A DNA stretch of 64,000 nt from Congeria kusceri. Lineage: Eukaryota; Mollusca; Bivalvia; Myida; Dreissenidae. The notes beneath the pieces are model-generated. The model was not told the origin of the DNA, ran no database searches, and worked only from the letters and a program-made list of their open reading frames with translations. A program made the translations under genes and the position numbers. Where the stretch lies: positions 4,759,415-4,823,414 of the forward strand of contig CM051026.1 in the NCBI GenBank assembly GCA_027627225.1, read 5' to 3'. Within the stretch, counting starts at the first letter, position 1, and the number at the start of each line of letters is the position of its first letter. Below, in pieces: positions 22,488 to 34,001 of this stretch.

Positions 22488-24046
22488 TAGGTCACCAGAG
22501 CTAAAATAGATTTAAAAAGTGAAAACTTTAAAAATCTTCTATGAAACCGCAAGGCTCAGACCTCTCATATTTGATATGTGACATCCTCTAGAGGTCTACA
22601 AAGATTGTTCAAATTACGCCCCTGGGGTCAAAATGGACCACGCCCCGGGGGTCACATGGTTAATATAGAATATATAGCAAAATGGCTTTAAAAATCATAT
22701 CCTCTGAAACCACAAGGCCCAGAGGTTTCATATTTCGTATGTAACATCCTATACTGGTCCTCTACAAAGATTGTTCAAATTAAGCCACTGGGGTAAACAC
22801 TGGCTACTCCCCGGGGGTCTCATTGTTTATATAGAATATACAGCAAAATGACTTTAAAAATCTTCTCCGAAAACGCAAAGCCCAGAGGTTTCATATTTGG
22901 TACGTAACATCCTTTAGTGGTCCTTTAGAAAGTTTGTTCAAATTTTGCCCCTGGGGTCAAAACGGGCCACACCCAGGGGTTCACATGCGGGGGTGTCATT
23001 ATTAACCGATTGCCTATCAAATTCATCGTTTCAAATCATGAGAAAATCGGTTGTTTATTTTCAGGAACTTAAATATTGCAATAGGTAATATCACAAAAGG
23101 GTCCCCTAGACCCCTGGCCAAATCGCTTAGATTTAGATACAAATCACTCGTTTCATTTGATAATAACGACCCTGCACATGGTTCATATAGAATATATAGC
23201 AAAATTACTTTTAAAATCTCGTCTGAAACCACGAGGCCCAGAGGTTTGGTATTTGGTACGTAACATCCTATAGTGGTACTCAACAAAGATCGTTCAAATT
23301 ATGCCGCATGGGTCAAAACAGACCACACCCCATTGGTCACATGGTAAATAGCGACTTAAATTGCAAAATGACTTTAAAATTATTTTCGTCCGAAACAGCA
23401 AGACCTACATTTTTCATATTTGGTTCGTAACATTGTATAGTGGTCCTCTACAAAGAGTGTTCAAATTATGCCACTGGGGTCAAAACTGGTCACGCCCGGG
23501 GGGGGGGCGTGGTCAAATGGTTTATATAGACTTAAATAGCAAAATGACTTTAAACATCTTCTCCTAGGAAACGGCAAAGCCCCCAGCTTTCCTATATTTG
23601 TTACGTAACATTGCATAGTGGTCCTCTCCAAAGATTGTTCAAATTATGCACCTGGGGTCAAAACTGGTCACACCCGGGGGGGGTTAAATGGTATATATAG
23701 ACTTAAATAGCATAATGACTTAAAAAAAACTTCTCCTCTGAAACAGCAAGGCCCACAGTTTTCCTATATTTCTTACGTAACATTCCATAGTGGTCCTCTC
23801 CAAAGATTGTTCAAATTATGCCCCTGGGGTCAAATCTGGCCAACCCCCTAGGGGTCACATGTTTTATATAGACATAAATAGCAAAATTACTTAAATCTTT
23901 ACCTGAAACAGCAAGGCCCAGTGGTTTGTTCAAGGTTGTTAACTTATGCCCCTGGGATAAAAATAAGCGACGCCTCTGGGATGCAAATTCCAATTTGGTT
24001 ACAAGGTCTCACGTGAGCGTCCTAGGGCCCTCAGGGCCCTCTTGTT
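22488..24046 (+). mobile_element. Array of 165-178 bp units ending in hairpin tail
   Basis: The phrase CTGGGGTCAAAACTGGCCAC or a variant recurs at about 22620, 22785, 22950, 23303, 23473, 23651 and 23822, spaced 165-178 except one gap of about 353. Each unit also has TAGCAAAATGACTTTAAAAA, GAAACCGCAAGGCCCAGAGG, TTTCATATTTGGTA and AGTGGTCCTCTACAAAGATT. The array opens with GGTCACCAGAGCTAAAA. It closes with AGGGCCC-TCA-GGGCCCT (24024-24040) and CTTGTT (24041-24046). A stretch of about 190 bp at 22990-23160 does not fit the unit and may be an insertion. Open frames here are repeat readings. Confidence 0.8.
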
Positions 24047-24685
24047 GTGTATTCCGGTAGTGAAATCATATATTAAATATGGAGCTGAAATTATCGTATT
24101 AAGGACCCAGTCTTAACCAGTTTTAATTATTTACCAATAAATTCTACTTAATTTTTTTACATGTGTTGTTTTTATGTCGCATTACTGTATTGGAACTGAA
24201 TAAGGGTATTATGTCAGTTAGTGCCAATTAAGATAATTTGATACTAATTGCATTTGAAATCTATTGTTATGGCAATTAGTGCCAATTAACAATTCATGTA
24301 TCTACGGTTCTATGCCCCTACTTAACATTAATTGTGATGAAAAAGCAAAATTTCCTTAACCATGTTGGTTATCATCTCTTCACAGCCGATTTGAAAAGAA
24401 ACTGCCATGTCATGTGTTATATTAAAAATGGAGAATTATTTTGGGTGTGGTGATGACACGATGACCAAGGGTGGTTATCAAGTTTTAATGGATCAAACCA
24501 CTTCAATTATGTTAATGGCTTTTTTGATAGGTGGGTGTTTTTTGGAAGGAAGGAATATATTTTATGGTTGCTTTTAATGGAGATTAGGTGTTCCATAGCC
24601 CGGTAGTCGCTGTGCATATCATTAAAATCATGATAACATCTAAAAATGTCACATTTAAATGAAATATCCAATGATTTTACCACTT
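24047..24685. other. Intergenic, nothing recognised
   Basis: AT-rich. Short repeated words such as TAGTGCCAATTAA occur twice (about 24220 and 24270). Confidence 0.45.
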
Positions 24686-25055
24686 TTTAGAGGTCCTCTA
24701 CAAAAGCTGTTCAAATGATGCCCCTGGGGTCAAAACTGGCCACACCCCGGGGGTCACATGGTTTATATAGACTTAAATAGCAAAATGACTTTAAAAATCT
24801 TATCCTCTGAAAATGCAATGTCCCAAGGTTTCATATTTTGTGTGCAATATTGTAAAGTGATTCTCTACAAAGATTATTTAAATCATGCCCCTGGGATCGA
24901 ACCTGGTCACGCCCTGGGGGTCACTTGGTTTCTTTACACTTAGATGGCAAGTGGACTTTAAAAATGTTCTCTGAAACTGCAAGGCCCAGAGGTTTCATAT
25001 TTTGTATGTAACATTGTATAGTGGTCCTGTACAAATATTGTCCAATGAGTTTTGT
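24686..25055 (+). repeat. Two units of the 170 bp repeat, tail absent
   Basis: Units of the 22488-24046 family with CCCCTGGGGTCAAAACTGGC and GGTTTATATAGACTTAAATA. It ends without the hairpin, so it is truncated. Confidence 0.7.
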
Positions 25056-25409
25056 TTACACTCTGAGCAAGAATGTTAGAAACTATTGGCATTGAAAGTG
25101 ACATTATTCAGATTATAATATAGGCAAGATAATAGACATCGCCAAGAAGTTTTCAATTTCCTTAACCACCTTGATGCTTAATTAAATTCTTAAATGATTT
25201 AATACAGTGTAGTTTCATTTCTTTTTTAAAATTTTCACACCTGTAAGCATTATTAACCATTAATTATTAACTTTTCATGTGCAGAATATATAAACAACAT
25301 TCAAGTTGTATATGCAATCGCATTGATTGTTCTTGCTAATTGAAATTTTAAGAATCTAGTCTAAAATACTTGTACCTGCTGTTGAAGTGTGATTATCAAC
25401 TACACATTT
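25056..25409. other. Intergenic, nothing recognised
   Basis: AT-rich sequence without units or a gene. Confidence 0.45.
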
Positions 25410-26292
25410 AGCTCGACTGTTCTAAGAATATGTGAGTTTTTCTACTCGCGTCGGCGTCTGCGTCCGCATCTGATCTTGGTTAAAACTTATTTTAAAAGTC
25501 TTATAACTTCCAAACTACAGTTATTCACTTGAAACTTCGAACGTCATGTAACGTCAAAACATCATAAGTTATTCACTTGAATCTTGGAATATACCTCAGC
25601 CATCAACTCCAGCATCAGGTTCAACATTTCCCATAACTCTGTTTTGTATTTTGGCATGGTTATGTCCCTTTTCACATAGATCCATTTTCACATAGATTGT
25701 CAGATTTAAGTTTTTATTCAAACGTTTTATAACTTCAAAACTTGATGGGTTATTCACTTGAAACTTGGATTATACTTTTGTCATTACCGTAACTGCAGCA
25801 TCAGGTGCAACAATCCACATAAACCTGTTTGTATTTTATATTTTGACAGAGTTGTGTCCCCTTTTCACATAGATGTTCTGTATAAAGTGTTTGTGTAAAA
25901 GTCTTATAATCTCTAAAGTATACATCAGGTTATCACTTGAAACTTAAAATACATCTTTGTAATCTTTGTAATCAACTCCAACATCAGGTGCAACAATCAC
26001 CATAACTCTGTTTTGTATTTCTCTGTTTTGTATTTTGACAGAGGTATGCCAACTTTTCACATAGGTTTTGGGTTTAAAGTTTTTGTTCCAATGTTCCAAT
26101 GTCTTACAATTTCTAAAGTTTAAACTACATAAGGTGTACACTTGAAACTTGAAACTTGGAATAAATTAATGAAATAGTTGCCATAACTCAGCTTTGCATT
26201 ACAACAAAATTATGCCTCTTCTACTTTCCAAAATATGTACCATTTTAAATACTTTGAATAGTCGAGCGTGCTGTCCTCTGACAGCTCTTGTT
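25410..26292 (+). mobile_element. Complete hairpin-tailed element
   Basis: The head after ATTT is AGCTCGACTGTTC. GCTCGACT (25411-25418) is repeated inverted as AGTCGAGC (26260-26267) just before the tail. The leader is CGCGTCGGCGTCTGCGTCCG. About five units of 110-150 bp carry TTCACTTGAAACTTGGAAT, CCAGCATCAGGT and CATAACTCTGTTTTGTAT. The tail is GCTGTC-CTCT-GACAGC (26270-26285) and TCTTGTT (26286-26292). The relative at 48235-48820 has the same tail. Confidence 0.75.
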
Positions 26293-26959
26293 TGAATAAT
26301 TGTATACTTTTTGTATTGTACTGTGTAAGATCCAATGAAAATTCATTAGAAGCTAATAAACAGGAATGAGATGACCTTTTACAATGATATTCCAACTGAG
26401 TAGTTGTTCTCACAATGAAGGGATTATGCAATTTTGCATCATCTGCATTTGTATGGTATTTTTGTCCCATGCTCAAATACAGTTTTGACAAATCGACAAA
26501 TGATTTGGTATTGTATGTATGTTGATTTTAGTTTTCAAAAATATATGTCATTATTCCATGCCCAATACTTGCCAGAGTACATTATTGTTATTATCCCTGC
26601 GAAAATTATTTACATTGCTAAAGATACTGACTTTAAACAGATATTGAACATCTAAGTGTGGAAATGTGCAACTACTTTGTTCTTAATCTTTTCCTCAAAT
26701 GGTACCTTCCCATTGGAATTATTGCTGTTTTCTATGTAAAATAAGTGTGAAGACAGTGTAAGCTTTGTTGTCACTACTTTTTTATTAACAATGGAAGTAC
26801 ATTTATTTTAATGAAAGGTATGTTTTGTTTATTATCCATCAAATTAGATGATTGAAAATAAGCTTTATTTGCTCTTTAGTTTTAAAGAAATTTCCCATTA
26901 AAAGTCTTTATTTTGCAAAATTGGAACCTTTATAAAAACCTTTATTTTCGTTGAGGTCT
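26293..26959. other. Intergenic, nothing recognised
   Basis: AT-rich DNA; the open frame 26434-26655 has no motif. Confidence 0.45.
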
Positions 26960-27250
26960 GCTAGGAGGCCTGAAATTGTATAGTGGCTCTCTACAAATAT
27001 TGACCAAATTATGCCCCTGGAGTAGAAAGATGCCATGCCCCGTGGGTCACATGGTTTATATAGACTACTCAAACCTCCTCAAACTGCAAGGCCCAGATCT
27101 TTATACTCATGTAAGTGGTTTAGTGCCATTTGGCCCTCTTGTTGTAAGCCATTATGATGCCTTAAACACATTTGAGCGACCTAGGGCCATCGTGGCCCTC
27201 TTGTTAGCTCACCAGAGCACGAAGTGCTTCGTAAGCTAATGGTACAGGGA
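26960..27250 (+). repeat. Repeat fragment with two tails and an abutting head
   Basis: One unit of the 170 bp family is followed by a degenerate tail (about 27124-27142, GCCATTTGGCCCTCTTGTT). A complete tail AGGGCCA-TCG-TGGCCCT (27183-27199) with CTTGTT (27200-27205) follows. The very next base begins a head, AGCTCACCAGAGCAC (27206-27220). Tail and head therefore share the TT. Confidence 0.7.
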
Positions 27251-28125
27251 GGCAGCCGATATAAAAATAATAGGAAGATGCAGGCTACCTTAATCTTACG
27301 GATATAATACGCACTCATGTATAATATGCAACCCAAGTTTCAACAATATTTATGGGGAAAAATAAAAATCTAAATATAACACGTATCCAAAAATGTGGTT
27401 TCTGTTCATGATGCTTTTGTATGTCTGTACACAAGCCACAGTAGCTTACAATTGAATCACCTAGGCATCTCATTAAACGTGATTTTATAAAAATAGGAAA
27501 ACAGCCAGATTTATTCAAACAATTTCTGCTAAAATGCAAGTCAGATTCATTAAAAACAAATCGAAATTAGTAAATCAGACAACGTCATGTTTATATTTTC
27601 AACCAGACAAAACTTATTAAAATTCCTCCTGTTGAATAAAGCATGTCAGCTTGCCAAAAGAAAGTTAACATTGTTCTGTATGTAGATAAAGCCTATGTTT
27701 ATTTAAACACTCTTTCTTAGAAGAATCAGTGTTTTTCGGTGTAGCTGTCTAATATCACTTTTGACCTAGATTTCTTGCGATAAATATGCAGCGGGAAAAT
27801 TGAATGCCAATAGAATTGGGCAAATTGTCTAATTTTAGGGAATGCAAACTTCAAACAATGGTTTAACGTATACCAATAACTGTTGCATACTTTTGGGGAT
27901 TAAACATTTACATAATTGTTTACATAAAATGAAGTTATAAACATATCCTCGACATATACTGTAGAACTGAGGCTAATTATGAACGTATTTTCTCATTGTA
28001 TGCCATAAACAGAATGCTTTATTTATTCACGTAACGAAATAACTATTTTGTTTAGCCTACATTTATATAAGCGGTACGCTCAATAAATAGCAATTGTGCA
28101 ATGTTCCCATTCAATCATTTCATTC
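27251..28125. other. Intergenic, nothing recognised
   Basis: AT-rich. TATAATACGCACTCATG and TATAATATGCAACCC close by suggest an old dispersed repeat near 27300-27345 but no boundary could be set. Confidence 0.4.
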
Positions 28126-29218
28126 ACAGAGGCGCCGTTCCATGTAGCCGATTGATTCTAGCGAGTTCATCACATTCCAGAAACAGAAGTGTCATTCTAA
28201 ACATAGCGCGCGTAGCTAGCAACCGTTGTATAGCTGTGTTAATATACTCGTACATTCATCAATAATAGCGTTCAGAGAATCATAAACCTAAAAATTATCA
28301 TAAATGGGGAATTTATATTTATAAACTTATTAATAATTTGATTTAAAATTGTGGTTACAATTTATTAACGATTATTTATAATTGCATCTTTCAATCAACT
28401 TCTCCAGTAGATGTTATTTAATCTGTAAAAAGATGCTACATTTACTATCGATAAAATGTTATGAAATAAGATTCGGAATACGTCGAATTGTTATTCACCT
28501 AGCATGAATACACAATTTGCAATGCTAATTATACACAGGAACCCTTGATATATCATATTTCTACTGATATAATTTAAAATCATCATTGTTTAGTGAATTG
28601 TTATGTTTGAGTTATCAAAAATAAAGTCTTGATATTTCAAAAATCGCTGAATGTTTCCTGACTATTACTTTTTATTGGGATATACAGTATAAATGCTTAT
28701 TTGACTTCAAAACGTTATTATATTAAATTAGATAACTAACATGAATGGTATATTATTGGTACTATAAATAACTATATAGACTCGTCTGATAAAAATAATT
28801 ATTTTAATTCATTCCCGATATTATTTTCTTACATTGTTAATTTGTTAAATTGGCTTGACAAATTCAGATAACAATTATGTTAACCTAAATTATTTTGGTT
28901 ATTCATATATCACTGGTGGAAACATGGAGCTGTATGATTGGTTTATTCACGGCATAGATATTAATGATAATTTTATTTCATTTTTAAATTAAAAATTTAT
29001 CTCAAATGAACTTTTGGGTCCGAGAAGTTTTCTTATAGTGTCCAAACAATCTGGGGTTTAATAAGTCTCCTAATATTGGTGGGGACCTAAAAATCTGGGG
29101 TCTGAGAAGTAACGTAACCGATCATCCTGGCCGTCTGTTTAGGTAGTATTTAAATGATATCTCATTAATGATGATTAATTTCAACGCCGATTGTCTTTTT
29201 TAAAAGACATTTCTTGTT
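28126..29218 (+). mobile_element. Longer copy of the element at 1-434
   Basis: Shares collinear blocks with 1-434 and the same tail: TGTCTTTT (29192-29199), TT, AAAAGACA (29202-29209), then TTTCTTGTT (29210-29218). The body is AT-rich and non-coding. The 5' boundary is approximate. Confidence 0.55.
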
Positions 29219-30960
29219 TGTGTTAACAGTATCTACAACAGAGACTATTTCCTTTTGACCAATAGACACCTCATAAGCATGGATATTACAGGTCTATAGG
29301 AGGACAATTCTTGATCAAAAATGATTTCTGGCTAGATGTCTAGTCGGAGTTCTAAGAAATATATCAACTATCAACTATGTTAATTCTGCTCATGCGCTTG
29401 CCTGTATGAAAGAAAGTATGTGCTCGTTAAAGATCTGCACCATTATTCAACTAGATCTCTGATACAATTTCTATGTTTCTAAGAGTTATGATAAAGCTAA
29501 CACTACATTTTTCAGTGTAGCCATTAATGGCTGGAATTCATTAACAGATTCCATTAATGATTAGGCTACACAAATTACTGAATTGTTTCTCAGGCACTTT
29601 TTTCAAAAAATCATGAGGGAGGGCACATTTTTTTATTGAAGTATTTTTTTTGTTCTCCTCTTTTCTATTGGTACTGTGTAATGGCTTATTAAAAGATGTA
29701 AATAAGTATGGAATAAAGACAATTTTAAGTTTTAATAAGATAAGCATCTCTTTTAATAAAATTCTAAATATAGATATATTAAATGTTCATGATGCAAATG
29801 GTCATTTATGCAAGCTGACTTCAAATTGATTTACCATTAGCATTAAAGGACTTCTATTTGTAGAATTTAACTTCTCGTAATTCATATTTTTATAACTGTC
29901 AAAATAGGAGTTATTTTTTAAATAAATCACCAACAATTTTTGGAAAGGAAAATCACACTTGTCAATTCAGCTGACACTTTCGTTTGTTTCCATAGGACTT
30001 ACATTGACACAGATTTTCTTCCAAAAAAATATGGGATGCTATTACACAAGCAAAAGCGTCTTCGAAACAAAAGTTTAAATCTACAAATAGACAATATTTA
30101 TAAAGGTTCCCAATCGAATATGTCTTTTTTTGTCTAAGTTGAGATTTACACAGTATTTCACAATTTGTGTATATCCAATTTATATAATTATATCAGACTT
30201 AAAGAAAGTTACTGGAAATACCGTGATCTCTCAAGAGTTACTCTTCTTCTGCTCTGTAACTATGCGGATTTGTTTAATTTTAAACAGCTTTCCATGGAAT
30301 CTACTTCAATACATCGTAATTTTAGTATGAATTTTTATTTGGTGTTTATTTGTCCGAAATCTGTTTTTTTATTTACGATAGGCACTTTATACTGTCTTGT
30401 TCAAAAGCGTACATGCTGGTTTACTCCAGAGTCATCACCAGTTGTCGCATACAAAAATGATAATAAATTACCAAAATGTTAATAATTAATAGATATTAAT
30501 GTGTAGTTTTTTTATTTTGTTTGATAACATACCCATTAGAAACAATTTCTGCAAAGTTTTAGTTTATATAAACATATTTCTGGACGACTGCTTTGAAACC
30601 CGGGCGCGATTGTCAAAAAATTGAATTTTATTTGTATGAAATCAAATTTGTAGCGGGCTATAACAAATGTTGCGGCACTGCCTGAGAAACAACCTTAAAG
30701 GTTAGATAAAATAGATCAATTTAAAACAGCTGTTAAGATTGCAACAAATAACTGAATTGAACACTGTGATGTTAATGTACTTTATGTTTATGTAAAAATG
30801 CTATTTCCTAGGTTAAACCAAATTGTGTTTATAGAATACGTTACAGAAACATAATAATTTATTAAACTTCCAATTTCCAAAATCTTCAAAATGTTTATCT
30901 GTTGTTTTGTTAACTTAAGTAAATATTATATCCAAGGACCCCAGCGGAACTGAGCTTTCA
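29219..30960. other. AT-rich intergenic, nothing recognised
   Basis: Open frames of 65-105 codons at 29541-29747, 29940-30137 and 30130-30482 are AT-driven. They have no splice borders or motifs that I can defend. Confidence 0.5.
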
Positions 30961-30999
30961 AGCTTTCCTGGGGCGGATCCAGGATTTCGGGTTCGGGGA

Positions 31000-31012
31000 G
31001 GGGGGGGGGGGG
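31000..31012 (+). repeat. G13 homopolymer in a G-rich repeat end
   Basis: A run of 13 G next to GGTTCGGGGA and TTTCCTGGGGCGGATCC. Likely the end of an old dispersed repeat. It could form a quadruplex but nothing ties it to a function. A G10 run is at 23498-23507. Confidence 0.5.
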
Positions 31013-31637
31013 CTGGCGTAAAATTTTGGTCGTGCAGTTATAACCCCTTGATGTTGTGTGTTCATCAAATGCACTTTGTTTTACCATATTTGGATAGAAA
31101 TACATGTTGGTTCGCCTGTATGTCATGCCCCTGTTTTGGCAGTAAATTGCCAATGTTTGATGTGCCTGTCCACTAAACACATATTTGACGTTCAATATTC
31201 GTATATCAGGAACATCTTTAAACATATAAAATCTGTAGCTGAACGCATTCACACACACACATCTAGAATTATTATTTATTTATTGAAGTGTATGTCATTA
31301 AATAACTAGCATGTGCACATCACGTCAGTACTCATCAATTGTCTTTAAATGTGCTATGTGCTATGCTATGTTTTTTTTTTCATTTAAACAAACTAACTGA
31401 CAGACAAATATTTTTTACATAAAATATTGTGAAAGATACTTGAATAATTGCATTGTGAATTAATAAGGCAAGTGATGCCTACTCGGGGTCAGTTTAACTG
31501 ACGTATATGACGGGCAATACTTGATCATGTTGTGTCTTTCTTATGAACTTTGGTGTGTTTGTTAAGGCAAAAAAATGTTTGTTTCAGATTACATGACCAA
31601 AAAAATCAAGGTAGGCATTTATGGATGTTGTCATTTT
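31013..31637. other. Intergenic, nothing recognised
   Basis: AT-rich; the paired open frames at 30926-31309 on both strands have no recognisable motif. Confidence 0.45.
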
Positions 31638-33650
31638 TATGCTCCCCGAAAAGTTTCGGAGGAGCACATAGTCGCCGCTTTGTCAGTTCGTCCTTCCGTC
31701 CATCTGTCCGTCCGTCCCATTTTCGTGCAGGCTATTTCTCAGCAACTACCTGCCAGAATTCAATGTAATTTTATGGAAAGCTTCATTATGATGAGGAGGT
31801 GTGCATACTACCAGGACGTTCCGCTTCAATGATTTTTCTTAGAGTTATGGGACTTTGAAGATTTCTGAAAAGGTATATAGTACATAATTCTTAACTTTCT
31901 TGCCTGGGCCATTTCTCAGCAACGACTGGCTGGAATTCAACAAAACTTTATAGAAAGCTTCATTTACAAGAGGAGGTGTGCATACGTTCTGCTTTAATGA
32001 TTTTTCTCAGAGTTATGAGACTTTGAAGATTTCTGAAATCTGTATATAATGCACAATTCTTGACTTTCTTGTTCGGGCTATTTCTCAGTAACTACTGGCT
32101 GGAATTTGACAAAACTTGATGGGAAGCTCCATTACTAAGAGGAGGTGTGCATACTACCAGGACATTCCGCTTCAATGATTTTTCTGAGAGTTATGGGACT
32201 TTGAAGATTTTTGAAATCAGTATTTAGTGCACTATTCTCGACTTTCTTGTCGGGCTAATTCTCTGTAACTTCTGGCTGGAATTCAACAAAACTTTATGGG
32301 AAGCTACATTACCAAGAGGAGGTTTGCTTATTACCAGGACATTCCGCTTCAGTTGCCAAGAGGGAGGTGTGCATATTAGCGCTGAAATGATTTTTAGCTC
32401 AACTTTTCGAAGAAAAGGCAAGCTATTCTACTCGCTCCGGCGTTGGCATAGGCGTCCGAGCTAGGTTAAAGTTTTTGGGGAAGCTAGTTTCTCAGGAATG
32501 GCTTGAGGGATTTCATTCAAACTTTAAACATTTATTCCCCACATTATAAATGAACCTATAGGCAATGTTTGGTAACTCTAGTTTGAAATTTTTCAAAATT
32601 ATGGGCCTTTTTACACTTAGAAATTTTACATTGGCTATATGGACAGGTTAAAGTTTTTCGGTAAGCTGGTTTCTCAGGAATGGCTTTAGGGATTTCATTC
32701 AAACTTAGAACACTTATTTCCTATATTAAAATGAACTCATAGGCCAATTTTGATAACTCTAATTTGAAATTTGTTAAAATTATGGGCCTTTTTACACTTA
32801 GAAATTTTACATATAAGCTACATGGACAGGTTAAAGTTTTTTGGGAAGCAAGTTTCTCAACTTTCGTTTGCACTCTCTAACTCAAGCACGGATTAAGCTA
32901 TTGTAATGAAACTGCAAACATAGATGCCTTATAGCGAGACCCCGCCAGGGATTGCATATGGGGTGGGTGGGGTCAATATCACTGTTACTAAAAATAGAAA
33001 AATGGTTTCCGCTCAATAACTTGAGAACAAATTGAGATATTTTAATAAAACTGTATACATGGATACCATATATCAAGACCTCACTTGGGATTGCATATGG
33101 GGTGGGTGGGGTCAAGGTCACTGTTGCTTTAAACAGAAAACGGTTTCCGCTCAATAACTTAAGAACGCATTGAGATATTTTAATGAAAGTTTATACATAC
33201 ATACCTTATATTGAGACCTCGCTTGGGATTGCACATGGGGTGGGTGGGGTCAAGGTCACTGTTACTAAACATAGAAAAACGGTTTCCGCTTAATAACTTG
33301 ATGCCAGTAACTCTGACGAGCACAAGAAAAGTCGAGCACGCTGTCCTCCCACAGCTCTTTTTCTTGGAGTTATGGGACTTTGAAAACTTCTGAAATATAG
33401 TATCTAGTGTGCAATTCCTGTCCAAGCTATTTTTCAGAAACCACAGCCCAGATTTCAATGAAACTTTATGGGAAGCCTCAGTACCATGGGGAGGTGTGCA
33501 TAGTACCAGGATGTTCTACTTCAATGATTTTGCTCAAAGTTAAGATTTCTAAAATTTGTTCATAGTGCACAATTATTGTCAGTGCTATTTCTCATCAACT
33601 ACTTGTCAGATGTCAATAAAACAGTTTTGGTGTCAGATTTGCTCTTTTAT
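31638..33650 (+). mobile_element. Hairpin-headed element split by a nested one
   Basis: The head is a double-stepped palindrome after a T5 tract: TGCTCC (31640-31645) with GGAGCA (31661-31666), and inside it CCGAAA with TTTCGG. The leader is GTCCGTCCGTCCC-rich. Units carry GCTATTTCTCAGCAACTAC, AACAAAACTTTATGG, GAGGAGGTGTGCATA and AATGATTTTTCT(T/C)AGAG. After 32395 a different element intervenes, and the E-type unit resumes at about 33358 (CTTGGAGTTATGGGACTTTG). No clear tail was found near 33650. Confidence 0.6.
32396..33357 (+). mobile_element. Nested hairpin-tailed element with both ends visible
   Basis: Inserted in the T-run of AATGATTTTT^CTTGGAG; uninterrupted sister units are at about 31830, 31998 and 32175. 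The head is AGCTCAACTTTTCG. GCTCAACTTTT (32397-32407) is inverted near the 3' end as AAAAGTCGAGC (33327-33337), 10 of 11 matching. The body has three units of GTTAAAGTTTTT(T/G)GGGAAGC type, then three 138 bp units with GGTTTCCGCTCAATAAC (about 33005, 33143, 33281). The tail is GCTGT (33340-33344), ACAGC (33351-33355), TC. The exact last base is ambiguous in the T-run. Confidence 0.7.
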
Positions 33651-34001
33651 TTCTATTGATTTTTAGTCATTTAATATCTTTGCCCTTCTCAATTCATTTA
33701 TATTGCTTGACAAAGTGCATTGGGGAGCATCCATCAGTTTTACTTATATCCTTGTTGTATATTTGTTTTATTTATAAAATGGTCATCTTTAAGATTCATA
33801 AACTGAACAATACTAACAAGATATCGGTAAACATTGTTGGTTGCTATAACAACACACTGAATATACAAAACAAAAACTCTTAAAAAAAATAGAAAAAGAA
33901 AAAGAAGAAATATATGACGCCATTAAAATGTTCCAGGATAGGGGCATTTTTCTAGGGTGGGAGAGTTTCTTTCATTTTCTTATAGTAAACAGTAATTTAT
34001 A
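33651..34001. other. AT-rich spacer
   Basis: No unit or gene. An A-rich patch with AAAAAGAAGAAA lies near 33890. Confidence 0.45.

Noticed and set aside
22983..24943. Several 60-87 codon frames on both strands
   Set aside because: They recur with the 170 bp repeat units and share residues only because the units do.
31000..31012. G-quadruplex regulatory element
   Set aside because: A single G13 run at the edge of a G-rich repeat; no gene nearby and possibly a length error.
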